Assembly: GCA_030836935.1 (NCBI GenBank)
Contig: JAUPMA010000271.1
Coordinates: 1-6,494, forward strand
DNA length: 6,494 nucleotides
Direction of reading: 5' to 3'
Origin: Pseudomonadota bacterium
GTDB taxonomy: Bacteria > Pseudomonadota > Gammaproteobacteria > SZUA-229
Of this stretch, positions 1 through 6,415 are shown piece by piece (the stretch's first letter is position 1; the number at the start of each line of letters is the position of its first letter). Under the pieces are notes generated by a model, which saw only the letters and a list, made by a program, of their open reading frames with translations, was not told the DNA's origin and did not search any database. Position numbers and translations under genes: made by a program.

Positions 1-1290
1 CTTGCAGATTGGCAAATTGTGATCCTGATCCTGATAACGCTTGCTCAGTTGAATCAGTTCCCAGGCAGTTGCATTGGTCAGGCACATCCGCATGGCCTGG
101 CTGATCAGGCTGCGCAATTGCTGCTGCTGTTGCAATCCTTGCTGATATTTTTGTTGCCATTCATATTCATGCGTTTTCAGCCAGATCTGATCAAGCTGGC
201 TGGCAATTATTTTCAGATGACTGCCCAGAAAATATTTTGCGGCGCTTTCAGTAACAGTCGGTGGCAAGTCAGCATGATATATACCAAGCTGTTCCAGTCT
301 TTGCCGGAGTGTCGGAGTGGCTGAAGTGCGGGATGCCTGTTTCATTTCTGCATTCAGCCAGGCCTGGGCCTTGTCTTCATCCAGTTTGGCGCGCAGGTTG
401 TGATCAAGACTGGTGTAAGGAAAATATGGCGGTTGTTTGTGACGATAAGCCTTGCTGTATAAATTTGGCCAGAACTCGTTTTTCAGATAATGGTTGCTGA
501 TATTGGCAGTGATCAGCATGTGTACCAGAGTTTCATCACGCAGTGCCAGATGCACTTTCTGATCGGCATGATATTGCTGCATGCAGCACGCAGATTGTGA
601 CAATAATTTGTACAGAGGTGCATACCATGAAAAAAATGCACGCATCATCAATGCAGAAGCCGACCAGCTTTTTTGCCAGGCTATCTGATACTGGCTCCAT
701 TGCTGCCCGGCAAAACACAGCCAGGTAGCCGGATGTTTATGCATAACCGAAAGACTGATTATTTCCCGTTCAATGGCCGTCATCAAATAACGTGAATCAA
801 GACTTTGCATCAGCGGCAATCCGATCAGCAAACTGTATGAACAGAGGAATGGAAAACCGTTTGCGGGTGTACGTACCAGCTCCATCGAACAATCGCGCAC
901 TATGCGAATGCTGCTGATTTGCGGCGCGTTATATTTTTTTGACAATGCCTCCAGTCGGATACGCAAATCAGGTGCTTCATCCCTGGTGAGCGGCCGGCCT
1001 GCCGGATAATCAATCTTGAGTTTCAGCATTTCATAACTTATCCAGCCCGCGATGCCGGCAATACAGGCTTCAAGCAAAATAAATGAATAATCAACATGGC
1101 TACCTGCCTGGTAAAAATCGAAAGGTATGTAAACAAGAAAAAAAAGAAAAGCAAAAGGAGGCAGCAGTATCCATACATACGCCAGGCAGGCAAATATTGC
1201 CAGGAGCGCCAGATACAGAACCGGATAATGCCTGGCCGAAAGGTTGCCCTGTTGCGCTAAATGATTTGGTTGATGAGTTGTTTGGTTCAT
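1..1290 (-). CDS. Degenerate M48-type membrane peptidase-like protein (partial, C-terminus beyond left edge)
   Basis: The frame is open for 430 codons from the ATG at 1290 to the window edge with no stop, so the C-terminus is missing. An in-frame TAA lies two codons before this ATG, which fixes the start; only a weak AGG lies upstream. Hydrophobic segments at about residues 23-42, 44-56 and 68-88 predict two or three N-terminal membrane helices. After them the order matches, from memory, M48-family integral membrane peptidases: a PLTRDEAPDL segment (100-109), LLIGLPLMQSL (154-164), the active-site region (171-186), an HAD segment (241-243), NEFWP (281-285), TLRQRLEQLG (327-336), and a glutamine-rich helical tail (from 380) that in relatives leads into TPR repeats. 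The HExxH zinc motif reads REIIS (175-179), and the third ligand Glu appears to be Gln239. The protein is therefore probably not a zinc protease, although its frame is intact. Family placement is by eye; loss of activity is inferred. Confidence 0.75.
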   Translation of the reverse strand, partial: MNQTTHQPNHLAQQGNLSARHYPVLYLALLAIFACLAYVWILLPPFAFLFFLVYIPFDFYQAGSHVDYSFILLEACIAGIAGWISYEMLKLKIDYPAGRPLTRDEAPDLRIRLEALSKKYNAPQISSIRIVRDCSMELVRTPANGFPFLCSYSLLIGLPLMQSLDSRYLMTAIEREIISLSVMHKHPATWLCFAGQQWSQYQIAWQKSWSASALMMRAFFSWYAPLYKLLSQSACCMQQYHADQKVHLALRDETLVHMLITANISNHYLKNEFWPNLYSKAYRHKQPPYFPYTSLDHNLRAKLDEDKAQAWLNAEMKQASRTSATPTLRQRLEQLGIYHADLPPTVTESAAKYFLGSHLKIIASQLDQIWLKTHEYEWQQKYQQGLQQQQQLRSLISQAMRMCLTNATAWELIQLSKRYQDQDHNLPICK

Positions 1291-1451
1291 TGTTTACATG
1301 CCTATAAAAAATCTTCCGGATGTCAGCAGGGTTGTATCGTCTGTCGGTCGATTTCCAGTAGCAAGAAGGAAAGAAAAATACAGTGCAGTTGTGCGAATCG
1401 GATCACATTTGGTCATGGCCGCATAATAAAATGCTTATCATGTTTGCGGTT

Positions 1452-1694
1452 TCATTTATCCGGTTCCCTGAATCTCATCTCACCGTTTTGCACCAGTGAC
1501 TGTACTTGCAATACTGGCTCGTCCGGAAACAGGTTGCGCAAGTCTTCCATGGTGAGTGATGCGCCTTTTTCATCATAACGCTGCCAGATTTTATCCCAGC
1601 GTTCATCATCAAGATAAAATCCGATGGGCAGCATGGCAATCAGGTTGTTGTTGAAATCGGAAATGATTTTTGGTTCAGTAAGTTTGCCTGACAT
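1452..1694 (-). CDS. Small hypothetical protein, 80 aa, downstream of TRAP operon
   Basis: I do not recognise a family. The protein is soluble and acidic to neutral, with no signal peptide or membrane segment. It is rich in Trp, Asp and Glu, with a central WDKIWQRYDEKG stretch (about residues 33-44) and an amphipathic second half (EDLRNLFPDEPVLQVQSLV, 50-68). The ATG at 1694 is the first available start after an in-frame stop at 1716-1718. No clear Shine-Dalgarno precedes it, so translation may depend on readthrough of the transcript from dctM, whose stop lies 53 bases upstream in the same direction. It could be a small cytoplasmic accessory protein of the transporter operon or an unrelated gene. 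It is longer than a chance ORF needs to be and lies in a stretch with no other gene on either strand, which favours a real gene. Confidence 0.6.
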   Translation of the reverse strand: MSGKLTEPKIISDFNNNLIAMLPIGFYLDDERWDKIWQRYDEKGASLTMEDLRNLFPDEPVLQVQSLVQNGEMRFREPDK

Positions 1695-1720
1695 ATCAAG
1701 TAGAAAGTTAAAAGGTTAAA

Positions 1721-1757
1721 GTGGCATGTAATAGCAATACGTCATTGTTATTGCCAC
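1721..1757 (-). terminator. Weak imperfect hairpin at the end of dctM
   Basis: The arms 1721-1725 (GTGGC) and 1753-1757 (GCCAC) pair. After a 4-base bulge, 1730-1736 pairs with 1746-1752 with one mismatch. Read on the minus strand, the hairpin is followed by an A/T-rich stretch with short T runs rather than a clean U-tract. It overlaps the dctM stop codon. It may attenuate transcription between dctM and the 80-codon ORF, but it is not a strong intrinsic terminator. Confidence 0.25.
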
Positions 1758-3007
1758 CATAGCGTTAAAGCGGGTACATAGGTCAATAATACCAGCCATA
1801 ACAGCATGATGGCCAAAAAGGGCAAGGTGGCCTGGAATAATGTCAAAATGGATTTGCCAAAACGCTGGCTGGCAATGAACAGGTTCATGCCAACCGGCGG
1901 GGTCATGTAGCCAATTTCCAGATTGGCGAGAAAAATGATGCCAAGATGTACCGGATCAATCTGATAACGTACTGCCAGCGGCAGAATCAGCGGCACAACC
2001 ACCACAATGGCAGAAAAAATATCCATCATGGCGCCAACAACCAGTAAAAAAATATTCAGCAATAATAAAAATTGCAGTGGGCTGCTGATATACGACTCAA
2101 TCATTTGCAGCATCCGCATCGGTAATTGCGAATCAATCAGCAGATTGGTCAGCCCCATGGCAACGCCAAGAATAATCAGAATGCTGCCTACCAGTTTGGC
2201 GGTATCAATCAGAATCTTTGACAAATCTCTTGCCATGTCTACTTTCTTGCACAACACCATTTCCACCAGCAGTGCATAACTTGCTGTTACGGCCGCTGCT
2301 TCGGTTACAGTAACAAAACCGCCGAATATACCGGTGACAATAAACACCGGCAGCAATATGTCCCAGATTGCGCCGCGAACGGCATTCGCAACCTTGCTCC
2401 AGGAAAATTCGTGCGGCACAACATGCCATTGTTTAACAGTAAAGTGACTGTAAACAGACAGCATTAACAGCAGCAGCAAACCGGGAATAATGCCGGCAAC
2501 AAACAGATCATCAATGCTGACGCCAGACACAATGCCATACAGCAGAATGGCCAGACTGGGTGGAAACAGCAAACCCAGCGAACCACCCGATGTCAGCAAT
2601 CCAAGCGAAAATTTTTCCTGATATTGCGCCTGCTGGAACAGCGGATACATCAAACCGCCCAGCGCAATAATGGTGACACCGGAAGCACCGGTAAATGCAG
2701 TAAAAAATGCGCAGCAGACAATGGCAACAATCGCCAGGCCGCCGGGCATCCATCCCAGCAGTGCATCGAATAATTTAACCAGCCGTTGCGGGCTGCCGCC
2801 TTCCGCCATGATCATGCCGGCAAACGTAAACAACGGAATGGCCACCAGATTGGGTTGCCCGGCCAGGCGATACAATTCGATCAGTAAAACTGTCGTATCC
2901 AGTTCGGCCGAAGCGGCTGACAATAATCCGCCAGCACCAAGAATGACAAACAATGGCAAGCCAATCGCGGCCAGTAAAAATAACAGAATAATCAGCAGCG
3001 GCATCAT
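1748..3007 (-). CDS. dctM: TRAP transporter large permease subunit (DctM family)
   Basis: This is the integral membrane subunit that carries substrate through the inner membrane using an ion gradient, with DctQ and the periplasmic DctP. It has 419 residues, the usual DctM length, and is hydrophobic throughout. Family motifs are visible: TGASGVTIIALGG (106-118), GGSLGLLFPPS (141-151), YGIVSGVSIDDLFVAGIIPG (157-176), a TEAAAV segment (235-240), MMDIFSA (327-333) and GYMTPPVGMNLFIAS (366-380). The frame stays open upstream to an ATG at 3142, but I chose the ATG at 3007. There a hydrophobic N-terminus typical of DctM begins (MMPLLIILL), AGGCAGGA lies about 6 bases ahead, and the start overlaps the dctQ stop as ATGA. 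An ATG at 3004 directly follows and is an equally plausible start. Subunit type is certain; substrate cannot be read from this protein. Confidence 0.95.
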   Translation of the reverse strand: MMPLLIILLFLLAAIGLPLFVILGAGGLLSAASAELDTTVLLIELYRLAGQPNLVAIPLFTFAGMIMAEGGSPQRLVKLFDALLGWMPGGLAIVAIVCCAFFTAFTGASGVTIIALGGLMYPLFQQAQYQEKFSLGLLTSGGSLGLLFPPSLAILLYGIVSGVSIDDLFVAGIIPGLLLLLMLSVYSHFTVKQWHVVPHEFSWSKVANAVRGAIWDILLPVFIVTGIFGGFVTVTEAAAVTASYALLVEMVLCKKVDMARDLSKILIDTAKLVGSILIILGVAMGLTNLLIDSQLPMRMLQMIESYISSPLQFLLLLNIFLLVVGAMMDIFSAIVVVVPLILPLAVRYQIDPVHLGIIFLANLEIGYMTPPVGMNLFIASQRFGKSILTLFQATLPFLAIMLLWLVLLTYVPALTLWWQ

Positions 3008-3489
3008 GCGGCATCCTGCCTTGCCGGTTTTGCACCGAGTAGCGCCAGTAACAGGAAATGCAGCGCAATCAATGCAAAACCTGCCGGTAATATCAATGCC
3101 AGCAAAGTAATCCAGCGATCCGGTGTTATTGTGTATTGCCATTCATCCAGCCAGAATCGCGTTGCATGCCAGGCAAACAGACTGCAAATAATGGCGGCAA
3201 CCATGCTCAGCGGGCGCAGCAGGATATTTTTCAGTTTTGCGGTAATTAAATGCGCAAGAAAATCAATACGGATGTGGCCCTGGTCTTCGGTAACCAGTGC
3301 CGCACCCAGAAAAGTCACATACAAAACCAGATGCCGGGATATGATTTCAAGCGGAGCGAATCCGGTTTCAAAAAAATTGCGGGCAATGACCTGAAACAAA
3401 CTGATGCCGAGTAACAGAAGCAGGCTGGAGGCGGCCATGAATTTTTCCAGCGCAATCAGATAATGCCTGAATTGATGCAGCAGGTTCAT
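3004..3489 (-). CDS. dctQ: TRAP transporter small permease subunit (DctQ family)
   Basis: The 161-residue inner-membrane protein has four hydrophobic segments, at about 17-37, 47-66, 93-113 and 127-152, which is the DctQ topology. The segment EDQGHIRIDFL (68-78) between helices 2 and 3 matches the conserved GHIRID-type motif of the family. DctQ forms the scaffold that complexes with the DctM transport domain. The ATG at 3489 overlaps the dctP stop as ATGA, and its own stop overlaps the dctM start in the same way, so translation of all three is probably coupled. No independent Shine-Dalgarno stands out before it, which fits coupling. Confidence 0.93.
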   Translation of the reverse strand: MNLLHQFRHYLIALEKFMAASSLLLLLGISLFQVIARNFFETGFAPLEIISRHLVLYVTFLGAALVTEDQGHIRIDFLAHLITAKLKNILLRPLSMVAAIICSLFAWHATRFWLDEWQYTITPDRWITLLALILPAGFALIALHFLLLALLGAKPARQDAA

Positions 3490-4520
3490 TTGTGTGCGGC
3501 TTTTGTCTGCCGGTACGCATCAAGTATTTTGCGGCTGCGATCAAAATATGACTGCGGAATGTAACCGGTGCCGGCCAGTTTTGCAGCTGCCTTGTCGCGC
3601 AACTCCAGTAGCTGTTGCCATTCACTTTCATTCCAGTCCCATTGAAACTCCATGCCGTTTTTCTTCAGTATTTCAATACTGCGCTGGTTGTCGATGCGGC
3701 CTTGCCGGGTAATCAGGATACCCAGATCCTTGCCTGTGGTTTTCAGCAGCAGCTGCAAATCAGCCGGAAGTTTATTGTAAAAGCGGCTGTCGATTACCAG
3801 TGCGCCCAGCGCATTGGTAAGAGGAACATTGGTAGCGTAGTGCAGCCTGGTGTGCCATTGCATGGCCATGACGCCAAAGGGTGCGTTGTACACGGTATCA
3901 ATGCTGCCGTGTTTGGCGGACAGCTGGGTGTAAACATCAACAATGGATAACGGAATCGGTGCAATACCGGCGGCACCAGCAAAGGCTTCGCCGAGCGGAT
4001 CACCTTGCCACAGCCAGATATTGCGCGTTTTTAATTCATCCAGTGAACGAATGGGTTGTTTGGAAAAAAAATGAATGAAACCCACTTCCGGCCAGCCGAT
4101 CAGCTCATAGCCATTTTCGCGAAAACCCTTTTCTATATCCGGCATCAGCAAGTCACGCACATGATCGGATTCGCTTGTGTCTTTGAAAAAGAACGGCATT
4201 TCCAGTACCCGCGCCGGCGAAAAAATCCGGCCCGCACCGTAGCCCGTAAAAAAGGCGCCTTGCAGTTGCTGGCTGCGTAATTTGCGCAACACATCCGGTT
4301 CATCACCCATGACCCCGCCGGAATAAATCTTGAACACCCGCCGGCCATTGCTTTTATGTGTAATATCCTGCGCCCAGACATCAACGGCTTTCATCCATGC
4401 TGTATCTGCCGGAATCAGTGTGGCAAATTTCAGCGTGTAAATTTCCTGCGCCTGAATGCCGGCAGTTAAAAATATGGTCGCCAGCAGTGTGGTTAAAGAA
4501 AGCAGTTTTTTCAAAACCAT
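3486..4520 (-). CDS. dctP: TRAP transporter periplasmic substrate-binding protein (DctP family, TPAT type)
   Basis: The 344-residue protein starts with a Sec signal peptide: KK at 4-5, a hydrophobic core 6-20 and likely cleavage after Ala24. A mature DctP fold follows: LKFATLIPADTAWMK (30-44), GGVMGDEPDVLRKLR (68-82), a mid-domain EVGFIHFFSKQPI segment (145-157), and the GSIDTVYNAPFGVMAMQWH segment (205-223). The latter resembles DctP proteins found next to TatT lipoproteins. In sialic-acid and dicarboxylate TRAP receptors an almost invariant Arg in the LKG-x-K-x-R segment binds the ligand carboxylate. By eye this position is Trp169 here (LKTRNIWLW, 163-171), with the nearest Arg at 166. That suggests a ligand that is not a simple carboxylate, an inference. 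The start ATG at 4520 has AAGGA about 7 bases upstream and overlaps the end of tatT by 10 bases. Its role is ligand capture in the periplasm for DctQM. Confidence 0.93.
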   Translation of the reverse strand: MVLKKLLSLTTLLATIFLTAGIQAQEIYTLKFATLIPADTAWMKAVDVWAQDITHKSNGRRVFKIYSGGVMGDEPDVLRKLRSQQLQGAFFTGYGAGRIFSPARVLEMPFFFKDTSESDHVRDLLMPDIEKGFRENGYELIGWPEVGFIHFFSKQPIRSLDELKTRNIWLWQGDPLGEAFAGAAGIAPIPLSIVDVYTQLSAKHGSIDTVYNAPFGVMAMQWHTRLHYATNVPLTNALGALVIDSRFYNKLPADLQLLLKTTGKDLGILITRQGRIDNQRSIEILKKNGMEFQWDWNESEWQQLLELRDKAAAKLAGTGYIPQSYFDRSRKILDAYRQTKAAHK

Positions 4521-5368
4521 TGGTTTTCCTTTTCAAGCATGATTCTGGCCTTGGCCTTGGCCAGAACATTGGCCAGCGCATGTTCGGGATAAAGATCATC
4601 CGGCGCATCTTGCACAGCAGTCAGCAATTGATGAAAGGCAGACTGATCATAACGCTGACGTTCAAGATACTGCGCCTGCAGCACATTCACCATCAGTATC
4701 TTGTTTTGAGTAAGCGCTCGCGCCTTGTCGAAATGCTGTACAGCAAGATCAAAATTTCCACCAAGCATGGGCGAGCGGCCGCCGTGAAAAACGCCCATGA
4801 ACAGGTGCGGGCCGGCATGAAAATAATTTTCATCCAGTGCCAATACCCGTTCCATCAAAACCACAGCCTTGGGCAATTCGCCAATGGCGTCCACATCATC
4901 GCGATTCATGTCGACCCACTTGGCCCAGCAGGAGGCTGTCCAGAACATGGATGGCACCGCTTTTTTGTCCAGCTTTTGCGCATGGCGGGTAAATTCTTCC
5001 AGCGTGTTGCCGGTTGCCGATACATCAAAACCGGCAAGCCGCAAGGCATGCAGGCCGTGCATCATGCCGCGGTGAAAAAGTCGTGCGGCGCGCTGCCTGT
5101 CCTCGTCCTCTACAAATCCGTAGGCATATCCGTAATAGGCCTGGGCAGCATATTCGCGCAGTACCCGGTTATCCGGGTCATTTATCAGCATGCCCTCCAT
5201 CAGTTCGATATTGGGAGCAAATGCACCCTGCGCCAGTTGCAGATCATTCTCGCGGTACAGAGCAGTAATGCCACCTTCAATCATCGGCATGGATGCCCGT
5301 ACCGTCAGCTGATTGATGGAACACCCATTCAACAGCCCTGCCAGCAGTACAAATGCTATTCGATACAT
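4511..5368 (-). CDS. tatT: TRAP-associated TPR lipoprotein (TAtT family)
   Basis: The 285-residue protein starts with a short hydrophobic signal (MYRIAFVLLAGLLNGC) ending in a lipobox, LNGC, with lipidated Cys16. Ser at position +2 would favour outer-membrane sorting under the E. coli Lol rule. The rest is helical with repeat-like pairs: DNRVLREYAAQAYYGYAYGFVED (66-88), LFHRGMMHGLHALRL (97-111), MFWTASCWAKWVDM (141-154), an HLFMGVFHGGRSPMLGG segment (188-204) and FDLAVQHFDKA (206-216). These match my memory of the TAtT family (Treponema Tp0956), a TPR-like protein with a ligand pore that binds the cognate DctP-type protein. The frame extends to an upstream ATG at 5461. I chose the ATG at 5368 because the signal peptide begins there and GAGGGA lies 7 bases ahead. 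It is the first gene of the operon, placed directly before dctP. Confidence 0.9.
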   Translation of the reverse strand: MYRIAFVLLAGLLNGCSINQLTVRASMPMIEGGITALYRENDLQLAQGAFAPNIELMEGMLINDPDNRVLREYAAQAYYGYAYGFVEDEDRQRAARLFHRGMMHGLHALRLAGFDVSATGNTLEEFTRHAQKLDKKAVPSMFWTASCWAKWVDMNRDDVDAIGELPKAVVLMERVLALDENYFHAGPHLFMGVFHGGRSPMLGGNFDLAVQHFDKARALTQNKILMVNVLQAQYLERQRYDQSAFHQLLTAVQDAPDDLYPEHALANVLAKAKARIMLEKENQWF

Positions 5369-5446
5369 GACGGATTCCCTCATCAAATAATGGGCAGAGG
5401 TTAACATGCGCAACCGACTACCGGAACAGCCTGTATTGCCTTGCAG

Positions 5447-5455
5447 TGATATACT
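5447..5455 (+). promoter_or_regulatory. Putative extended -10 promoter for the divergent plus-strand gene
   Basis: The sequence TGATATACT combines the TG extended element with a TATACT hexamer, five of six matches to TATAAT. No good -35 lies 17 bases upstream (CAGCCT), as is common for extended -10 promoters. Transcription would start near 5462, leaving a leader of about 128 bases before the ATG at 5590. Confidence 0.35.
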
Positions 5456-5467
5456 TCGCACTGATTT

Positions 5468-5593
5468 ATGAAAGTGAAGCAGAATGAATGTTATTTACAC
5501 TGTTTATCCGTGATTGAATCGGTAGGCCATCCCGATTTTTCGGCCCTGCATTTCCCGGGAAATTCTCATTGCACACTTGCGGAAAATACATGA
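5468..5593 (+). CDS. Possible 41-aa leader ORF overlapping the next gene's start
   Basis: An ATG at 5468 opens 41 sense codons, starting MKVKQNECYLHC and ending in TGA at 5591-5593. That stop overlaps the ATG of the following gene as ATGA, the same coupling seen inside the TRAP operon. The peptide has four Cys and five His and no hydrophobic segment. There is no Shine-Dalgarno, and the ATG would lie only about 6 bases after the predicted transcript start, so it would have to be read as a near-leaderless ORF. A chance ORF is quite possible. Confidence 0.25.
   Translation: MKVKQNECYLHCLSVIESVGHPDFSALHFPGNSHCTLAENT
5550..5563. promoter_or_regulatory. 14-bp perfect palindrome, possible operator
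   Basis: The sequence ATTTCCCGGGAAAT is its own reverse complement over 14 bases. It lies 26 bases before the ATG at 5590, within the predicted leader, where a dimeric repressor or an RNA structure could act. No regulator gene is in the window and I cannot assign the site to a known family. Confidence 0.35.
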
Positions 5594-6270
5594 CAAAAAT
5601 CTTCAGCGAACATCCCGGTCATCGCGAGCGTTATTTGAAACGCAAATACAATAATCCGCTGTTTGGCGCCAACACCATAACACTTGCCGACATTGAAAAA
5701 GCGCAGCAGGATGATGCGACCGAAGCGCAGCAATTTCTTAACCGGTTTCGCGATCTGGTAAAGCAGGCGGTTGACTTCAAGCCCGCGGCTGAAGCGGATG
5801 TCATTCTGAAACTCAAGGAGCAGCTGGACAAATCCTACGAACAGTGCGCCGGCCTGCCTGGCGACCAGAATGAAATCAAAAGCATGCTGAAGCGATTGCT
5901 TCATGCCATCATGCAGGCCATGTGGAAAGGCATAGGCAATGACCCTCGGGCGCAGGAAAAACTGGAAATGGAAGAGCAGGCCAGATCACAGCATTTCACC
6001 ATGCTGGAACAACCGCTTGTGGCCGATTTGTTGCGCCCCGACAGCCTGATAGAAGAACATGAACTGGTACCGGCCTTATTGTCTGAATCCGCACCGGCCA
6101 TGAACCTTGCCATGCAACTGTTTTCACCGGCGCAACAAATTGCTTTGTATCAGCAGGCCAGTGAATTGCTTAAATCCGCCGACGCTGCACATCCGGCCGT
6201 ACAGCAAGCACAAATGCGGCTAACGGAAATGCAAAGCCTGCTGCAAACACCGGGCAGCAAACCGAATTAG
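5590..6270 (+). CDS. Hypothetical helical protein, 226 aa, divergent from tatT
   Basis: I do not recognise a family. The protein is soluble and mostly helical, with no signal peptide or membrane segment. A basic N-terminus (HPGHRERYLKRKYNNPLFG, 8-26) is followed by a helical, charged body with many Gln, Ala, Leu and Glu residues (about 31-130, including LKLKEQLDKSYEQ). A Met-rich acidic segment (EKLEMEEQARSQHFTMLEQP) leads to a final Ala/Gln/Leu-rich helical region. The last 60 residues have a TPR- or coiled-coil-like periodicity, but no repeat is clear. The frame is open from a TTG at 5569. I chose the ATG at 5590 because GGAAAA precedes it and the extra residues look unrelated. It is transcribed away from the TRAP operon, so a shared regulatory region is the only link visible. 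A cytoplasmic scaffold or adaptor is possible, but nothing shows it. Confidence 0.85.
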   Translation: MTKIFSEHPGHRERYLKRKYNNPLFGANTITLADIEKAQQDDATEAQQFLNRFRDLVKQAVDFKPAAEADVILKLKEQLDKSYEQCAGLPGDQNEIKSMLKRLLHAIMQAMWKGIGNDPRAQEKLEMEEQARSQHFTMLEQPLVADLLRPDSLIEEHELVPALLSESAPAMNLAMQLFSPAQQIALYQQASELLKSADAAHPAVQQAQMRLTEMQSLLQTPGSKPN

Positions 6271-6316
6271 AAAAAACGTGTCAAATGATAAATGCCAATT
6301 TATTGTTTTATTGCAG

Positions 6317-6334
6317 GTGCGCCTTCAGGCGCAC
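6317..6334. terminator. Perfect 7-bp hairpin with TTCA loop
   Basis: GTGCGCC (6317-6323) and GGCGCAC (6328-6334) pair perfectly around a four-base loop, 47 bases after the stop of the 226-residue gene. It is GC-rich and would be stable as RNA, but neither strand shows the T-run of an intrinsic terminator; AAAACAA follows on the plus strand. The outer TTGTTTT (6303-6309) could pair with that AAAACAA after a 7-base bulge. It may stabilise the 3' end of the mRNA or act as a weak terminator. Confidence 0.4.
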
Positions 6335-6376
6335 AAAACAATTGACGGCTCGATAAACATGACTTCCTTATAAACT

Positions 6377-6400
6377 GTTGGTGTATAGACGCAAACCAAC
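6377..6400. repeat. Inverted repeat GTTGGT-N12-ACCAAC
   Basis: Two perfect 6-base half-sites, 6377-6382 and 6395-6400, are spaced 18 bases centre to centre, 37 bases before the ATG at 6437. The spacing of nearly two helical turns suits a dimeric DNA-binding protein. Six-base arms are short enough to occur by chance. Confidence 0.3.
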
Positions 6401-6415
6401 CTGTAAAAATCCAAC

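Larger units (their letters stand above)
5369..5589. promoter_or_regulatory. Divergent intergenic region between tatT and the 226-aa gene
   Basis: These 221 bases must hold the promoters for both the TRAP operon (minus) and the unknown gene (plus). The motif TGATATACT and its complement near 5447-5455 give overlapping -10-like elements on both strands. For the minus strand, TATATC (5448-5453) has TTCACT (5473-5478) 19 bases upstream, a poor spacing, so the tatT promoter is uncertain. A 14-base palindrome and a possible short ORF are listed separately. Confidence 0.5.

Noticed and set aside
110..137. CAG/CTG-rich run that might be a microsatellite
   Set aside because: It encodes a short Gln stretch in the helical tail of the M48-like protein; too short and interrupted to be a meaningful repeat.
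19..728. Plus-strand open frames at 19-324, 261-500 and 543-728
   Set aside because: They lie opposite the continuous 430-codon minus frame, which matches a known family along its length.
1294..1416. Minus-strand ORF of 40 residues ending 3 bases before the M48-like start
   Set aside because: It has no Shine-Dalgarno, no recognisable features, and 41 open codons in one frame is within chance; kept only as a remote leader-peptide possibility.
3008..3142. 45-residue N-terminal extension of DctM
   Set aside because: It lies inside dctQ in another frame, has no DctM-like character, and the ATGA-coupled start at 3007 with a good ribosome site explains the gene fully.
4548..4576. Repeated TTGGCC/GGCCAA units near the end of tatT
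   Set aside because: They fall in coding sequence for an Ala/Lys helix (LANVLAKAKARIM) and follow from codon choice, not from a separate element.
4397..5404. 335-codon plus-strand open frame opposite tatT and dctP
   Set aside because: It is antisense to two well-supported family members, crosses their junction, and its translation looks like reverse-strand noise rich in His, Gln and Cys with no domain.
5369..5461. 31-residue N-terminal extension of the TatT lipoprotein
   Set aside because: It would place the signal peptide internally and spoil the lipobox; GAGGGA before the ATG at 5368 supports the shorter protein.
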